Shown one piece after another: positions 57,078 to 64,000 of a stretch of 64,000 nucleotides of DNA. Numbering within the stretch: the first letter of the stretch is position 1; the number at the start of each line of letters is the position of its first letter. Source of the stretch: Eubacterium ruminantium. Lineage in GTDB: Bacteria > Bacillota > Clostridia > Lachnospirales > Lachnospiraceae. The notes under the pieces are model-generated. The model was not told the DNA's origin. It saw only the letters and a list, made by a program, of their open reading frames with translations, and did not search any database. The stretch is taken from positions 606,673-670,672 of the forward strand of contig FNUU01000001.1 of the NCBI GenBank assembly GCA_900108205.1. Reading direction: 5' to 3'. The position numbers and the translations under genes are program-made.

Positions 57078-57367
57078 TACCGAAACCTCCCTCTTAAAAC
57101 ATACTGCAATATATTGAGAAGCAAAAACGCATCTCATAACCCTGCAGAACTAAAGTCCCTGCGGTATCTCATAATCCTGCAGAACAACAATTACTTATGA
57201 TAAATATACTGTAAATACAAATCAGCATAATAATACTGATATGCGTCAGAACACCTGTAAATCATCCAAAAGAAAAACTCCTGTCAAACCGGGAGTAATC
57301 CTCTACGTCCATACTTTCTTTATCAAATATACCACAAATAGCGCAACAAAAGAGTAACAAGATTTTT
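57078..57367. other. Non-coding stretch between the helical protein and the IS remnant
   Basis: Holds hairpin repeat copy c (57112-57185) and an ACTCC...GGGAGT hairpin near 57286-57309. No convincing ORF, RNA gene or clear promoter otherwise seen. Confidence 0.5.
57112..57185 (-). repeat. 3'-end hairpin repeat, copy c, with partial duplication
   Basis: TTGAGAAGC...GCATCTCATAA plus CCTGCAGAACTAAAGTCCCTGCGG. The last ~22 bp (ATCTCATAATCCTGCAGAAC) repeats an inner part of the same copy. It lies upstream of the 57077 gene start. Confidence 0.7.
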
Positions 57368-57761
57368 CACCGGTTACTGTTCACACCCTGGCCAGAAAGC
57401 CTCTCCCATAACCATATTTTGAGCTTTCTATCCCGTCAAAAAACCAAGCCTGCTTCTTCTCCTGATATTTATAAAGACAAGCGTATTCAGGAACTCGAAG
57501 ACGAAAACCGTCAGCTTAAGCTTCAGATTAACGCTTTAAAGAAGGAGCTTGAACGTATTAATTCTTAGATTATTAGTGGATTCTACAAATAACATCAGTG
57601 AACGATGTCTTCGAAAATTCAAACGCAAACAGAAACAGGCTGTGGTTCTCCGGAGTGACTCCGGCGCGCAGCATATTTGTGATGCACTAACAATAATAGA
57701 AACAGCAAAAATGCAACATAAAAACGTTTATGATACAGTTGAAAATGTATTTGAAAAATAA
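57368..57761 (+). pseudogene. Remnant of an IS66-type transposase, internal deletion and frameshift
   Basis: Two pieces in different frames. The first (to the stop at 57568) ends in a coiled coil, KRIQELEDENRQLKLQ, as at the N-terminus of IS66 TnpC. The second (frame from 57549 to 57761) carries STNNISERCLRKFKRKQKQ and LRSDSGAQHICDALTIIET, the C-terminal IS66 pattern N..SER.LR..K. The catalytic middle is missing and no terminal repeats are evident. Confidence 0.7.
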
Positions 57762-57763
57762 AC

Positions 57764-57818
57764 AAAGGGATGCAGAAAAGACCGCTAAAAAAATTGCATT
57801 CATCTTCTGCATCCCTTT
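57764..57818. terminator. Inverted repeat after the sensor kinase gene
   Basis: AAAGGGATGCAGAA...TTCTGCATCCCTTT, perfect 14-bp arms, 27-nt loop, followed by T-runs on both strands. Serves as terminator for the kinase gene (minus) and ends the IS remnant. Confidence 0.75.
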
Positions 57819-57855
57819 TATTTTCTTATTTTTGTTAACCGGTGAGCTGAAACTT

Positions 57856-59193
57856 TTAACCAACTTTTTTCAGATACAGTTCCACTACAAAGCCGTCATC
57901 ATTGTAATATTCCATTCCGCCGCCCTGTTTTTCCATATAATTTTTAACCAGATATAAGCCTATTCCATAACCCGATTTTTCCTGAACATTTTTACCTCTG
58001 TAATACTTTTCAGAGATAAGCGGCAACTCCTCCTCCGGAACTCCCGGGCCATGATCTCTGACAGTGATTTTCAAGAACCTGTCACTACTGCCATCACTTC
58101 TCTTAGCCACCTCCGCCTCGCTAAAATACACATTGATATCCGTTCCTGCATATTTTATCGAATTGCCTATTATATTATCAAATACCTGCTCCATTCTCAG
58201 CTTATCCATATATACCAGATATTCAGGCATATCATTCTCCAATATAATAGACGTATTCATATTCATTCTTTCAAAATACTCCTTTATTATCAGAGAACTC
58301 TCTTCCTTCTTCTCAACATGGATATGATCCAGCTCTTCAAGGGTTGCATGGAAAATGCTCTGCATAAGCTGATTTATAACATCTGCCTTTGCGGATATCA
58401 GATCGACTTTTTCAATAATATCCTTTGCATCGACCAGCTCACCGGTTTTTCCGGAATCGATCTTAACATCAGTTTCGTCATATTTCTCTAATTTTCTCTC
58501 CGCCTTCAGCTTCAGAACCTCACATGTGGTCTGTATGGTAGCTACAGGTGTTTTTATATCATGTGAAAGCTCGGCAACCATCTCCTTCTTGGCCTTCTCA
58601 GCCTGTATCTCTCTCTCCCTTGAGGCCTTCAGCTCCTCTCTCATTATATCGAAGCTTTCGGTAAAGCTGCCAAATAGATTATTTTTATGAATCGGAATCG
58701 AAGCATCTAGATTACCTTTTGCTATCTCCTGAGAATAGCTTTTCATTTCCTTTACAGGTTTGACCATGAAATAATATACTGTGAAAATTATGCCTGACAC
58801 TCCGACCATAATGATAATCCATATAATAATCACACTTATGATAAGCCCTCTCTTCTGTGCCTCCATATGATCTTTAATATCCGTCCACGCCACCTTACCG
58901 ATGATTTCTCCATCATACGTAATATCCATGATAAGCGCCCTCTGACTGAATAATTTAAGAAGCTCCGGCTCATTAGGATCAATTGACATAACTATGCTGC
59001 AGTTATACTTTTTCTCAACCTCTTTTTCCGTTAAACCTGAAATAAGATCAGCCTGCACCCTGTGCAGCTGATCATTGTAATAAACTATGTTACTTTTACC
59101 ATATTCTGTTTTTTCTATCCTTCTTACAAAGAAGAATATACCCGCAATCATCAAAAGAACAAATATGATTGTAGTTGTCCTGAGCAGCTTCAT
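57856..59193 (-). CDS. Sensor histidine kinase (HisKA/HATPase)
   Basis: 445 aa. An N-terminal helix, a short extracytoplasmic domain (~100 aa), a second helix near residue 130, HAMP (VKPVKEMKSYSQEIAKGNLD), HisKA with ELSHDIKTPVATIQTTC, and HATPase N box (IIGNSIKYAG), G1 (DHGPGVPEEE), G2 (GYGIGLYLV). Partner of the OmpR-type regulator upstream, with hairpin repeat copy d in the 113-bp gap. The adjacent FtsX-type transporter suggests an antimicrobial-peptide or envelope-stress sensor. Confidence 0.94.
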   Translation of the reverse strand: MKLLRTTTIIFVLLMIAGIFFFVRRIEKTEYGKSNIVYYNDQLHRVQADLISGLTEKEVEKKYNCSIVMSIDPNEPELLKLFSQRALIMDITYDGEIIGKVAWTDIKDHMEAQKRGLIISVIIIWIIIMVGVSGIIFTVYYFMVKPVKEMKSYSQEIAKGNLDASIPIHKNNLFGSFTESFDIMREELKASREREIQAEKAKKEMVAELSHDIKTPVATIQTTCEVLKLKAERKLEKYDETDVKIDSGKTGELVDAKDIIEKVDLISAKADVINQLMQSIFHATLEELDHIHVEKKEESSLIIKEYFERMNMNTSIILENDMPEYLVYMDKLRMEQVFDNIIGNSIKYAGTDINVYFSEAEVAKRSDGSSDRFLKITVRDHGPGVPEEELPLISEKYYRGKNVQEKSGYGIGLYLVKNYMEKQGGGMEYYNDDGFVVELYLKKVG

Positions 59194-59238
59194 TCTTCTC
59201 CAACACCTTATCCATACTTACAATTCACGTAATACATA

Positions 59239-59295
59239 TATGAGAAGCAAAAAACGCATCTCATAATCCTGCTAAACCAGCGTTTCTGCGATATC
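59239..59295 (-). repeat. 3'-end hairpin repeat, copy d
   Basis: TATGAGAaGC...GCaTCTCATA, 10-bp stem with one mismatch and a 7-nt loop, and a CCTGCTAAACCAGCG flank; about 11 nt after the regulator stop at 59307. Confidence 0.75.
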
Positions 59296-59306
59296 ATTTG
59301 ATCATA

Positions 59307-60065
59307 TCATACTTCAAGAATATATCCCGTGCCCCAGACCGTTTTGATAAAGCCCGGATTATTCGGATCCTCCTCCAGCTTCTCACGGAGCTTTCTGATA
59401 TGCACGTTCAGAGTACCGTCACTATAGAAGCTGTCCCCCCAGACCTCATCAAAAAGCTTGTCCTTGGTGACTATAGTATTCCTGTATTTATAAAGACATT
59501 CCAGAAGTGCAAATTCCTTTGCCTTAAGATTTATCCTGTTACCATCAACTATGACTGACATGGTTGCCGGTTCCAAAACAAGTCTCATATCGGCTGAATT
59601 CGTTTTGTTGTCATTTTCATCAGACTTATTTCCGCTGTAAACAGCTGAATTGACAGAAACAGAATCATCAGCTGAACTCTTTGCTGAAATCATTCTCATC
59701 TGCTCTACTCTCTTCAGATTCACCTTAACCTTGGCAAGAAGAATCGACATGCTGTAAGGCTTTCTGATATAATCATCACCGCCTATACTGAGGGCTATAA
59801 GAACATCATCGTCCCCTTGCCTCGCGCTCACAAAAAGTATCGGCAGCTGATATTTCTCTCTGATCGTCTTACAAACCTCAAATCCGGATCCGTCTCCGAG
59901 GTTAATATCAAGAAGCATCAGATCGATAGTGTTATCCTGCAGAAACCTGTAGCAGGCCTCTGCAGAATCGACATAGGCTGTACTTATGTCAAACATTTGA
60001 AAATATTCAGCTGTCATTTTTGAAAGATCCACTTCATCATCTACTATCAAACAATTGTAGTGCAT
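59307..60065 (-). CDS. OmpR/PhoB-family response regulator
   Basis: 252 aa. Receiver with DDEVDLSK, phosphoacceptor in LMLLDINLGDGSG, FVSARQ and RKP; C-terminal winged helix (VNLKRVEQ..., LKAKEFALLECLYKYRN, YSDGTLNVHIRKLREKL, IKTVWGTGYIL). A Ser/Asn/Asp-rich linker of ~35 residues joins the domains, longer than usual. AAGGAGAAG precedes the ATG. Cognate kinase follows. Confidence 0.95.
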   Translation of the reverse strand: MHYNCLIVDDEVDLSKMTAEYFQMFDISTAYVDSAEACYRFLQDNTIDLMLLDINLGDGSGFEVCKTIREKYQLPILFVSARQGDDDVLIALSIGGDDYIRKPYSMSILLAKVKVNLKRVEQMRMISAKSSADDSVSVNSAVYSGNKSDENDNKTNSADMRLVLEPATMSVIVDGNRINLKAKEFALLECLYKYRNTIVTKDKLFDEVWGDSFYSDGTLNVHIRKLREKLEEDPNNPGFIKTVWGTGYILEV

Positions 60066-60109
60066 AACTCTTCTCCTTTGATACTGTTAATCGATCAAAT
60101 ACATCACTG

Positions 60110-60138
60110 ATTATACTATAACATACGCGATTATTCCA
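60110..60138 (-). promoter_or_regulatory. Sigma-A promoter for the regulator/kinase operon
   Basis: Minus strand TGGAAT, 17-bp spacer, TATAAT (perfect -10), about 45-73 nt upstream of the ATG at 60065. Confidence 0.5.
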
Positions 60139-60158
60139 TGAAATATATGAATGAACAA

Positions 60159-60250
60159 AGAGTGTCGCTTGCGGCACTCTCCGCGCGAGACGCATCCTTA
60201 GCGGAGCGTTTTTTGTATAATAGGAAACGCAGTTTCCTATTATACAAAAA
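60159..60250. repeat. Adjacent perfect hairpins between permease and regulator genes
   Basis: 60159-60180 is a 10-bp stem (one T.G) with a 2-nt loop; 60179-60206 is an overlapping CTCCGC/GCGGAG stem that excludes it; 60210-60250 is a perfect 19-bp inverted repeat (TTTTTGTATAATAGGAAAC) with a GCA loop, which contains TATAAT. They abut the permease terminator. Confidence 0.7.
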
Positions 60251-60275
60251 TCTGCCGGAAGACACTTCCGGCAGA
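60251..60275 (-). terminator. Terminator of the ABC transporter operon
   Basis: Perfect 11-bp stem TCTGCCGGAAG/CTTCCGGCAGA with a three-base loop, followed on the minus strand by TTTTTG. Confidence 0.88.
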
Positions 60276-60324
60276 CCATAATTATTAAAATACTTTATAT
60301 GCATTATTATAAATTTGCCCTGAT

Positions 60325-62709
60325 TTATTCCTCTGTGATCATTTCAACAGGATTCAGTTTTCTGATACGTGCTGAGATAAGCATTGATGAAGCTGCTGCA
60401 ACTATGAGCATTCCGGCAAATACCATGAATGCATAGATAACAGGTATATCAAGACTGACTTTCTCGAAACCGAACATACTGAGAAGAGCTTTGGTAACAA
60501 CGCTTCCGAAGAAACCTGATACCAGTATTCCGACCAGACTTCCGATCATAAGAGCAGGTATATTAGACATAGCAGTCTGAATCATAAGATTTTTGGTGGT
60601 AAAGCCAAGCGCCTTACTTACTCCGAAGTTCTTCCACTCTCTTACTATCTTGGACTTGATAAGCAGGGTTTCGATAAATATAACTATAAGCAACGTAACT
60701 GTACATATAAGTATGCAGATAACTGTCATGGATGAGCTTATCGCTCCCATAGACTGCTCACCTATCTTGATTCCATCAAGAAGATTTATCTCAGGGTAAA
60801 CACTTTTTATACGCTCCTGCATAGTCTCAAAGCTTAGTCCGTCAGAAATATATACCATCATTTCCATCTTCATGCTGCCGACACTGTTGAGCCTTTTCAT
60901 GCCCTCAACAGTCATTGTAGCTGTTTTCCCACCATTCTGCATAAGCTGATATTTTCCGGTAATGATAAATTTTTCAGTCTTGTTCCCCTGATTTACTTCG
61001 ATTGAGTCACCGACTGAAGCATTGAGCGCTTTTGTAACATTTGGAGTCAGCGCTATCTCATTTTCGTGAATAGGCATCCTGCCTTCAACCACATTTGAAT
61101 GCTGAAGCTCAGCGGTATCCTGATATGCGATAGTATTGATGGTTTCCCTCTTGGAACCATTTATCATTGAAAACTCAACACGATATGATCCTACTACATG
61201 TTCAACTCCGTCAATAGCTTTCAGCTTGTCTATATAGTCAGGAGTAGTTGAAGTTATAACCTCGCCAAGCTCCATGCCTGTGAAATCCATCATCTTCCTG
61301 GCATCACCGCCAAATTCATCCACAAGACCAAAGCCAAGCATTGCAACCGCTGCGAGTACCGCCGCGATAATCATTATCGCAATACTGTTTCCGAGTCTTC
61401 CAAAGGTTTCCTTAAGTGAAAGGACTATTGAAGTCGGAAGATTGGTCTTTTCAAAACCAAAGCGATTCTTCTTATAGTTGTGCGCTGTCATTCCGCCACG
61501 AAGTGCATCCAGCGTTGATATCTTCTTATATTTTCTTCCAATAAGAAGTGTAGCAAGGATAAATACCAGAAGTACCCCGCCTGCGGTTAAAAGCATCATT
61601 AAAATCTCCGGTGACTGATGCCATGAAAGACCGGCAAGTGAGCCGAGAAGATTTCCGACCGGCTGCATGAGTAAGCAGCCTGCTGCAATGCCTAGATTTG
61701 CACCAACAAGAGTTACAATGATTATCTGAACAAGAAGCGCTCTTCTGATTTCCTTGACAGTATATCCTGACGCCTCCATGATTCCTGTGTTTGTCATATT
61801 TCTCTGAATAAAGTTTTTAATGTTGAACGAGATGATAATAAGCGAGACCACTATGATTATTACTGCGAAGATAAATACGATCGCAAGAGCTATAAAAGGC
61901 ATGAGTATGTCGCCATCCTTCATTACGGACCAGTTAAGAATCATAAACTGCGGTTTCGCAAACCCAGGATTTTCAGTCTCATATGATGATACCCAGCTTC
62001 TGAAGGCTTCGCTCAGTTCTCTTTCAACAGCGTCACTCTCGACACCTTCTGCTACCGCCTTATCCGAAAGCTTACCCTTAAACTTAAGATATCTGCTTAC
62101 ATATTCCGAATCGATATTCTCCAGTTCAGCATACGCATCGTTCGATAAGTAAATACGATATATTGACATATTAAGTGGATTTGAATACATACTGTCTTCC
62201 ATAAAACCTGCAACACTGTATTCATAAACCTCATCATCAATCTTGATGGACAAGGTATCGCCTGCTTTAAACGAACCCTTCAGGTAATATGGGAGAACAA
62301 TATCCTTTCCCGAGAAAGCCGATGTATCAATTGAAATCTTCTGAATACTCCTTTCATCTTCGTAACTTCCTACAGAGAACTCCATGCTTTCGTACTCGCT
62401 GTCCTTCTTATTTTTGAAGTCGGCATAAACATTCAGGCTTCTCTCATGTTCGAAATCACCGATATTTTCATTCTCAGTAAACATTCTGCTTACTGCTTCT
62501 TTACCTGCGTCTGAATCATTAAAATACAGTTCAACATCTTCTCCGTTGATCCTCTCATATACATCATCCGGAATCTTTCCTGAGCCGGTAAGCATTGAAA
62601 GGCTTATGAAGATAAAAAGTGTTGCGAAGAAGGTAAGTACCATAAAGGTTATCATCTCTCCCCGCTGCTTTTTGATATTATTTTTTGCAATAAATAAAAG
62701 TCTGTACAT
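60325..62709 (-). CDS. FtsX-type ABC transporter permease
   Basis: 794 aa. A first helix at ~15-40, a large external domain (~40-270), three helices (~270-395), a second unit with helix (~430-455), external domain (~460-660) and three C-terminal helices. This is the two-FtsX-module layout of MacB/BceB-like permeases for peptide sensing, resistance or lipoprotein release. It begins 1 bp after the ATPase gene stop. Confidence 0.92.
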   Translation of the reverse strand: MYRLLFIAKNNIKKQRGEMITFMVLTFFATLFIFISLSMLTGSGKIPDDVYERINGEDVELYFNDSDAGKEAVSRMFTENENIGDFEHERSLNVYADFKNKKDSEYESMEFSVGSYEDERSIQKISIDTSAFSGKDIVLPYYLKGSFKAGDTLSIKIDDEVYEYSVAGFMEDSMYSNPLNMSIYRIYLSNDAYAELENIDSEYVSRYLKFKGKLSDKAVAEGVESDAVERELSEAFRSWVSSYETENPGFAKPQFMILNWSVMKDGDILMPFIALAIVFIFAVIIIVVSLIIISFNIKNFIQRNMTNTGIMEASGYTVKEIRRALLVQIIIVTLVGANLGIAAGCLLMQPVGNLLGSLAGLSWHQSPEILMMLLTAGGVLLVFILATLLIGRKYKKISTLDALRGGMTAHNYKKNRFGFEKTNLPTSIVLSLKETFGRLGNSIAIMIIAAVLAAVAMLGFGLVDEFGGDARKMMDFTGMELGEVITSTTPDYIDKLKAIDGVEHVVGSYRVEFSMINGSKRETINTIAYQDTAELQHSNVVEGRMPIHENEIALTPNVTKALNASVGDSIEVNQGNKTEKFIITGKYQLMQNGGKTATMTVEGMKRLNSVGSMKMEMMVYISDGLSFETMQERIKSVYPEINLLDGIKIGEQSMGAISSSMTVICILICTVTLLIVIFIETLLIKSKIVREWKNFGVSKALGFTTKNLMIQTAMSNIPALMIGSLVGILVSGFFGSVVTKALLSMFGFEKVSLDIPVIYAFMVFAGMLIVAAASSMLISARIRKLNPVEMITEE

Positions 62710-62710
62710 A

Positions 62711-63553
62711 TTACCACCCCATCTCCTGAAGGAAGTCCTTCAGCATTCTGTGTCTCTCCTTTGCTCTGTCCAACTGTGGATTTGTTTCATCCTTGTAATC
62801 CCCTGCGTATGGTCCGAGATCGATTTCTGCCGAAATGATACCGTCCGCAAGATAAATGATCCTGTTGCCTCTCTCAGCCGCCTTGATCGTATGTGTAACC
62901 ATCACTATGCTCTGACCCTCTTTATTTAGAGCAGTCATAATATCAAGTACGTTTTCCGTATTCTGTGAATTAAGAGCACCTGTAGGCTCATCTGCAAAGA
63001 GTACCTCCGGCTTATTGATCACTCCCCTTACCACTGCAACTCTCTGCTGCTGACCACCGGAAAGCTGATTAGGAAATTTTTTCCAGTCATTTTTTCCTAT
63101 CTCTACCTTCTCCAGAAGCTCTTTTGCTCTAACTGCAAGCTCTTTTCTGTTTTTCGTTTTAAGAAGGCCGCTGAGCATTACATTATCGAGTGCGCTCATG
63201 CTGTCATTCAGATAATTCTGCTGAAACACAAATCCTGCATGATCTCTTCTGAAAAGCGCCAGCTTGTCATTTGAGAATTTTGATATCTCGATTGCCCCTG
63301 AATTATCGGACCGCTTTTCCCCTGCCGATGAAGTATCATCTACAAAATAAGTTATTTTGCCTAGACTTGGTCTGTCCATACCTGAAAGCGCATAAAGAAG
63401 TGTGCTCTTGCCAGAACCGGAGTTTCCCATAACAACCGTGAAATCTCCTTTATAGATATTCAGATTCAGATTTTTAAGAACATGCTGCTGAACAGATTCA
63501 TTCGAAAATGTCTTTGAAAGATCCTTTGCCGTAAGTAATGTCGTCTTATTCAT
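62711..63553 (-). CDS. ABC transporter ATPase (MacB/LolD/BceA type)
   Basis: 280 aa. Walker A MGNSGSGKSTLLYALSG, Q-loop VFQQNYLND, signature QLSGGQQQRVAVVRG, Walker B VLFADEPTGALN and H-loop VMVTHTIKAA. An insert of ~25 residues after Walker A (TSSAGEKRSDNSGAIE) is not in the shortest members. Cotranscribed with the permease; the two-component system downstream is likely its regulator. Confidence 0.95.
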   Translation of the reverse strand: MNKTTLLTAKDLSKTFSNESVQQHVLKNLNLNIYKGDFTVVMGNSGSGKSTLLYALSGMDRPSLGKITYFVDDTSSAGEKRSDNSGAIEISKFSNDKLALFRRDHAGFVFQQNYLNDSMSALDNVMLSGLLKTKNRKELAVRAKELLEKVEIGKNDWKKFPNQLSGGQQQRVAVVRGVINKPEVLFADEPTGALNSQNTENVLDIMTALNKEGQSIVMVTHTIKAAERGNRIIYLADGIISAEIDLGPYAGDYKDETNPQLDRAKERHRMLKDFLQEMGW

Positions 63554-63717
63554 AATATATCTCCTGTAATAACTTTATTTTTTATTGTTTTTATTTGTTG
63601 TTTTTTTCTTCTGAGACTAATATACGACAATCATTTATTAAAGTCTTAATCTGTATCTTGTGTAATCCTTAACTATTCCTTAAATCCACCGATACCGGAA
63701 CCAACGCTTCCATCATA

Positions 63718-63903
63718 TTTTTTTCACGATATGTTCTGTGTAGATGCTGACTCTGTCAGCCTATCATCTCGTGACTCTGTCACTCGATGATGAATATTCG
63801 CCCAGTGCCTGCATTCAAACAGGTCATCCCCCACGAATTCAATGTTATTGATTCGTGGAGGATAATCTGTTCTCGCAGTCGCTTGGCTCATTATCTACAG
63901 AAC
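63718..63903 (-). ncRNA. Candidate structured RNA element, copy 2
   Basis: Second copy of the 27411 element in the ABC operon's upstream gap (63554-63935). Same fold: long arm AACAGATTATCCTCCACGAAT with its partner, the conserved GTGAC-aga-GTCAC hairpin with facing GA steps, GCTGAC-aga-GTCAGC, and a closing stem now GTTCT..GTAGAT/ATCTAC..AGAAC. Sequence differences from copy 1 mostly keep pairing on the minus strand. It follows a terminator and is ~165 nt upstream of the ATPase gene. Confidence 0.55.
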
Positions 63904-63907
63904 AAAA

Positions 63908-63927
63908 GAGACGACCGAAGTCGTCTC
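63908..63927 (-). terminator. Terminator of the gene entering from the right edge
   Basis: Minus strand GAGACGAC-ttcg-GTCGTCTC with a stable TTCG loop and TTTTGTT tail, 8 nt after the stop at 63936. Confidence 0.85.
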
Positions 63928-63935
63928 ATAAAAAG

Positions 63936-64000
63936 TCAGATTTTCATTTTCTTTTTTATTACAAAATAACATACAACATGTGCCAGTATGGTTATGGCCC
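63936..64000 (-). CDS. C-terminal end of a membrane protein, cut by window edge
   Basis: The last 20 codons before a TGA read AITILAHVVCYFVIKKKMKI: a hydrophobic helix and a basic tail, as in polytopic membrane proteins such as permeases. A terminator follows directly, which supports it as a real gene end. Confidence 0.5.
   Translation of the reverse strand, partial: AITILAHVVCYFVIKKKMKI

Noticed and set aside
57549..57761. Intact 70-aa gene
   Set aside because: Starts at TTG without a ribosome site and matches only the C-terminus of an IS66 transposase.
60037..60279. 80-aa minus-strand ORF upstream of the regulator
   Set aside because: It runs through the hairpin string and promoter and overlaps the regulator start; no coding features.

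Overview
The window reads as chromosome of a low-GC Gram-positive anaerobe of the Clostridia, most likely family Lachnospiraceae. The reasons are the conserved prkC-prpC-rlmN-rsmB-fmt-def-priA-rpoZ-gmk-yicC block in Firmicutes order, RqcH, an OFA-family transporter, a small four-cysteine protein of a type I associate with Lachnospiraceae, GGAGG-type ribosome binding sites and consensus sigma-A promoters. This placement is inference from gene content. No rRNA, tRNA, CRISPR array or intact insertion sequence was seen.

Layout. 1-15.6 kb: housekeeping block, all on the minus strand (Ser/Thr kinase and phosphatase, rRNA methylases, formylation and deformylation, PriA, omega, guanylate kinase, YicC), ending with a chimeric zinc-ribbon/repeat/solute-binding protein and RqcH. 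15.6-18.8 kb: glycogen synthase, a cytidylate-kinase-like protein and an Asp/Glu racemase. 18.9-21.7 kb: divergent plus-strand pair of a D-Asp-ligase-like ATP-grasp enzyme and a second MurE, which with the racemase look like a peptidoglycan-modification module. 22-30 kb: a 1660-residue collagen-like surface protein with a small two-helix membrane protein, facing an ECF sigma/two-helix membrane protein/PrsW operon. 30-38 kb: a heterodimeric ABC exporter, PepT, an XRE regulator and PaaK. 38-43 kb: a K+-channel-like protein, unknown membrane proteins and an OFA transporter. 43-51 kb: an Hsp70 paralogue with a giant J-domain/TPR protein and a DEDDh exonuclease. 51-57 kb: an AgrC/AgrA-like two-component pair and a 1104-residue protein with a Ser/Asn/Arg tail. 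57-64 kb: an IS66 remnant, an OmpR-type two-component system and a FtsX-type ABC transporter of the peptide-sensing or resistance kind.

The most unusual content lies between genes. A ~181-nt element occurs twice (27.4 and 63.7 kb), about 90% identical by eye and without indels. It folds into a branched RNA on the minus strand, and most differences between the copies preserve pairing as G.U wobbles or compensatory changes. A second family is a small hairpin repeat (four copies), three of which sit just after stop codons. A third is a 167-bp near-perfect palindrome between an AgrA-like and an AgrC-like gene, with a half copy forming the 5' end of an ABC exporter ORF. Strings of perfect hairpins with three-base loops occur at 17.2 and 60.2 kb. 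The element at 27.4 kb lies between the ECF sigma/PrsW operon and the collagen-like surface protein genes, so that region is the best candidate for an undescribed regulated surface system.

All calls rest on reading the sequence and knowledge of protein families; no database search was run.
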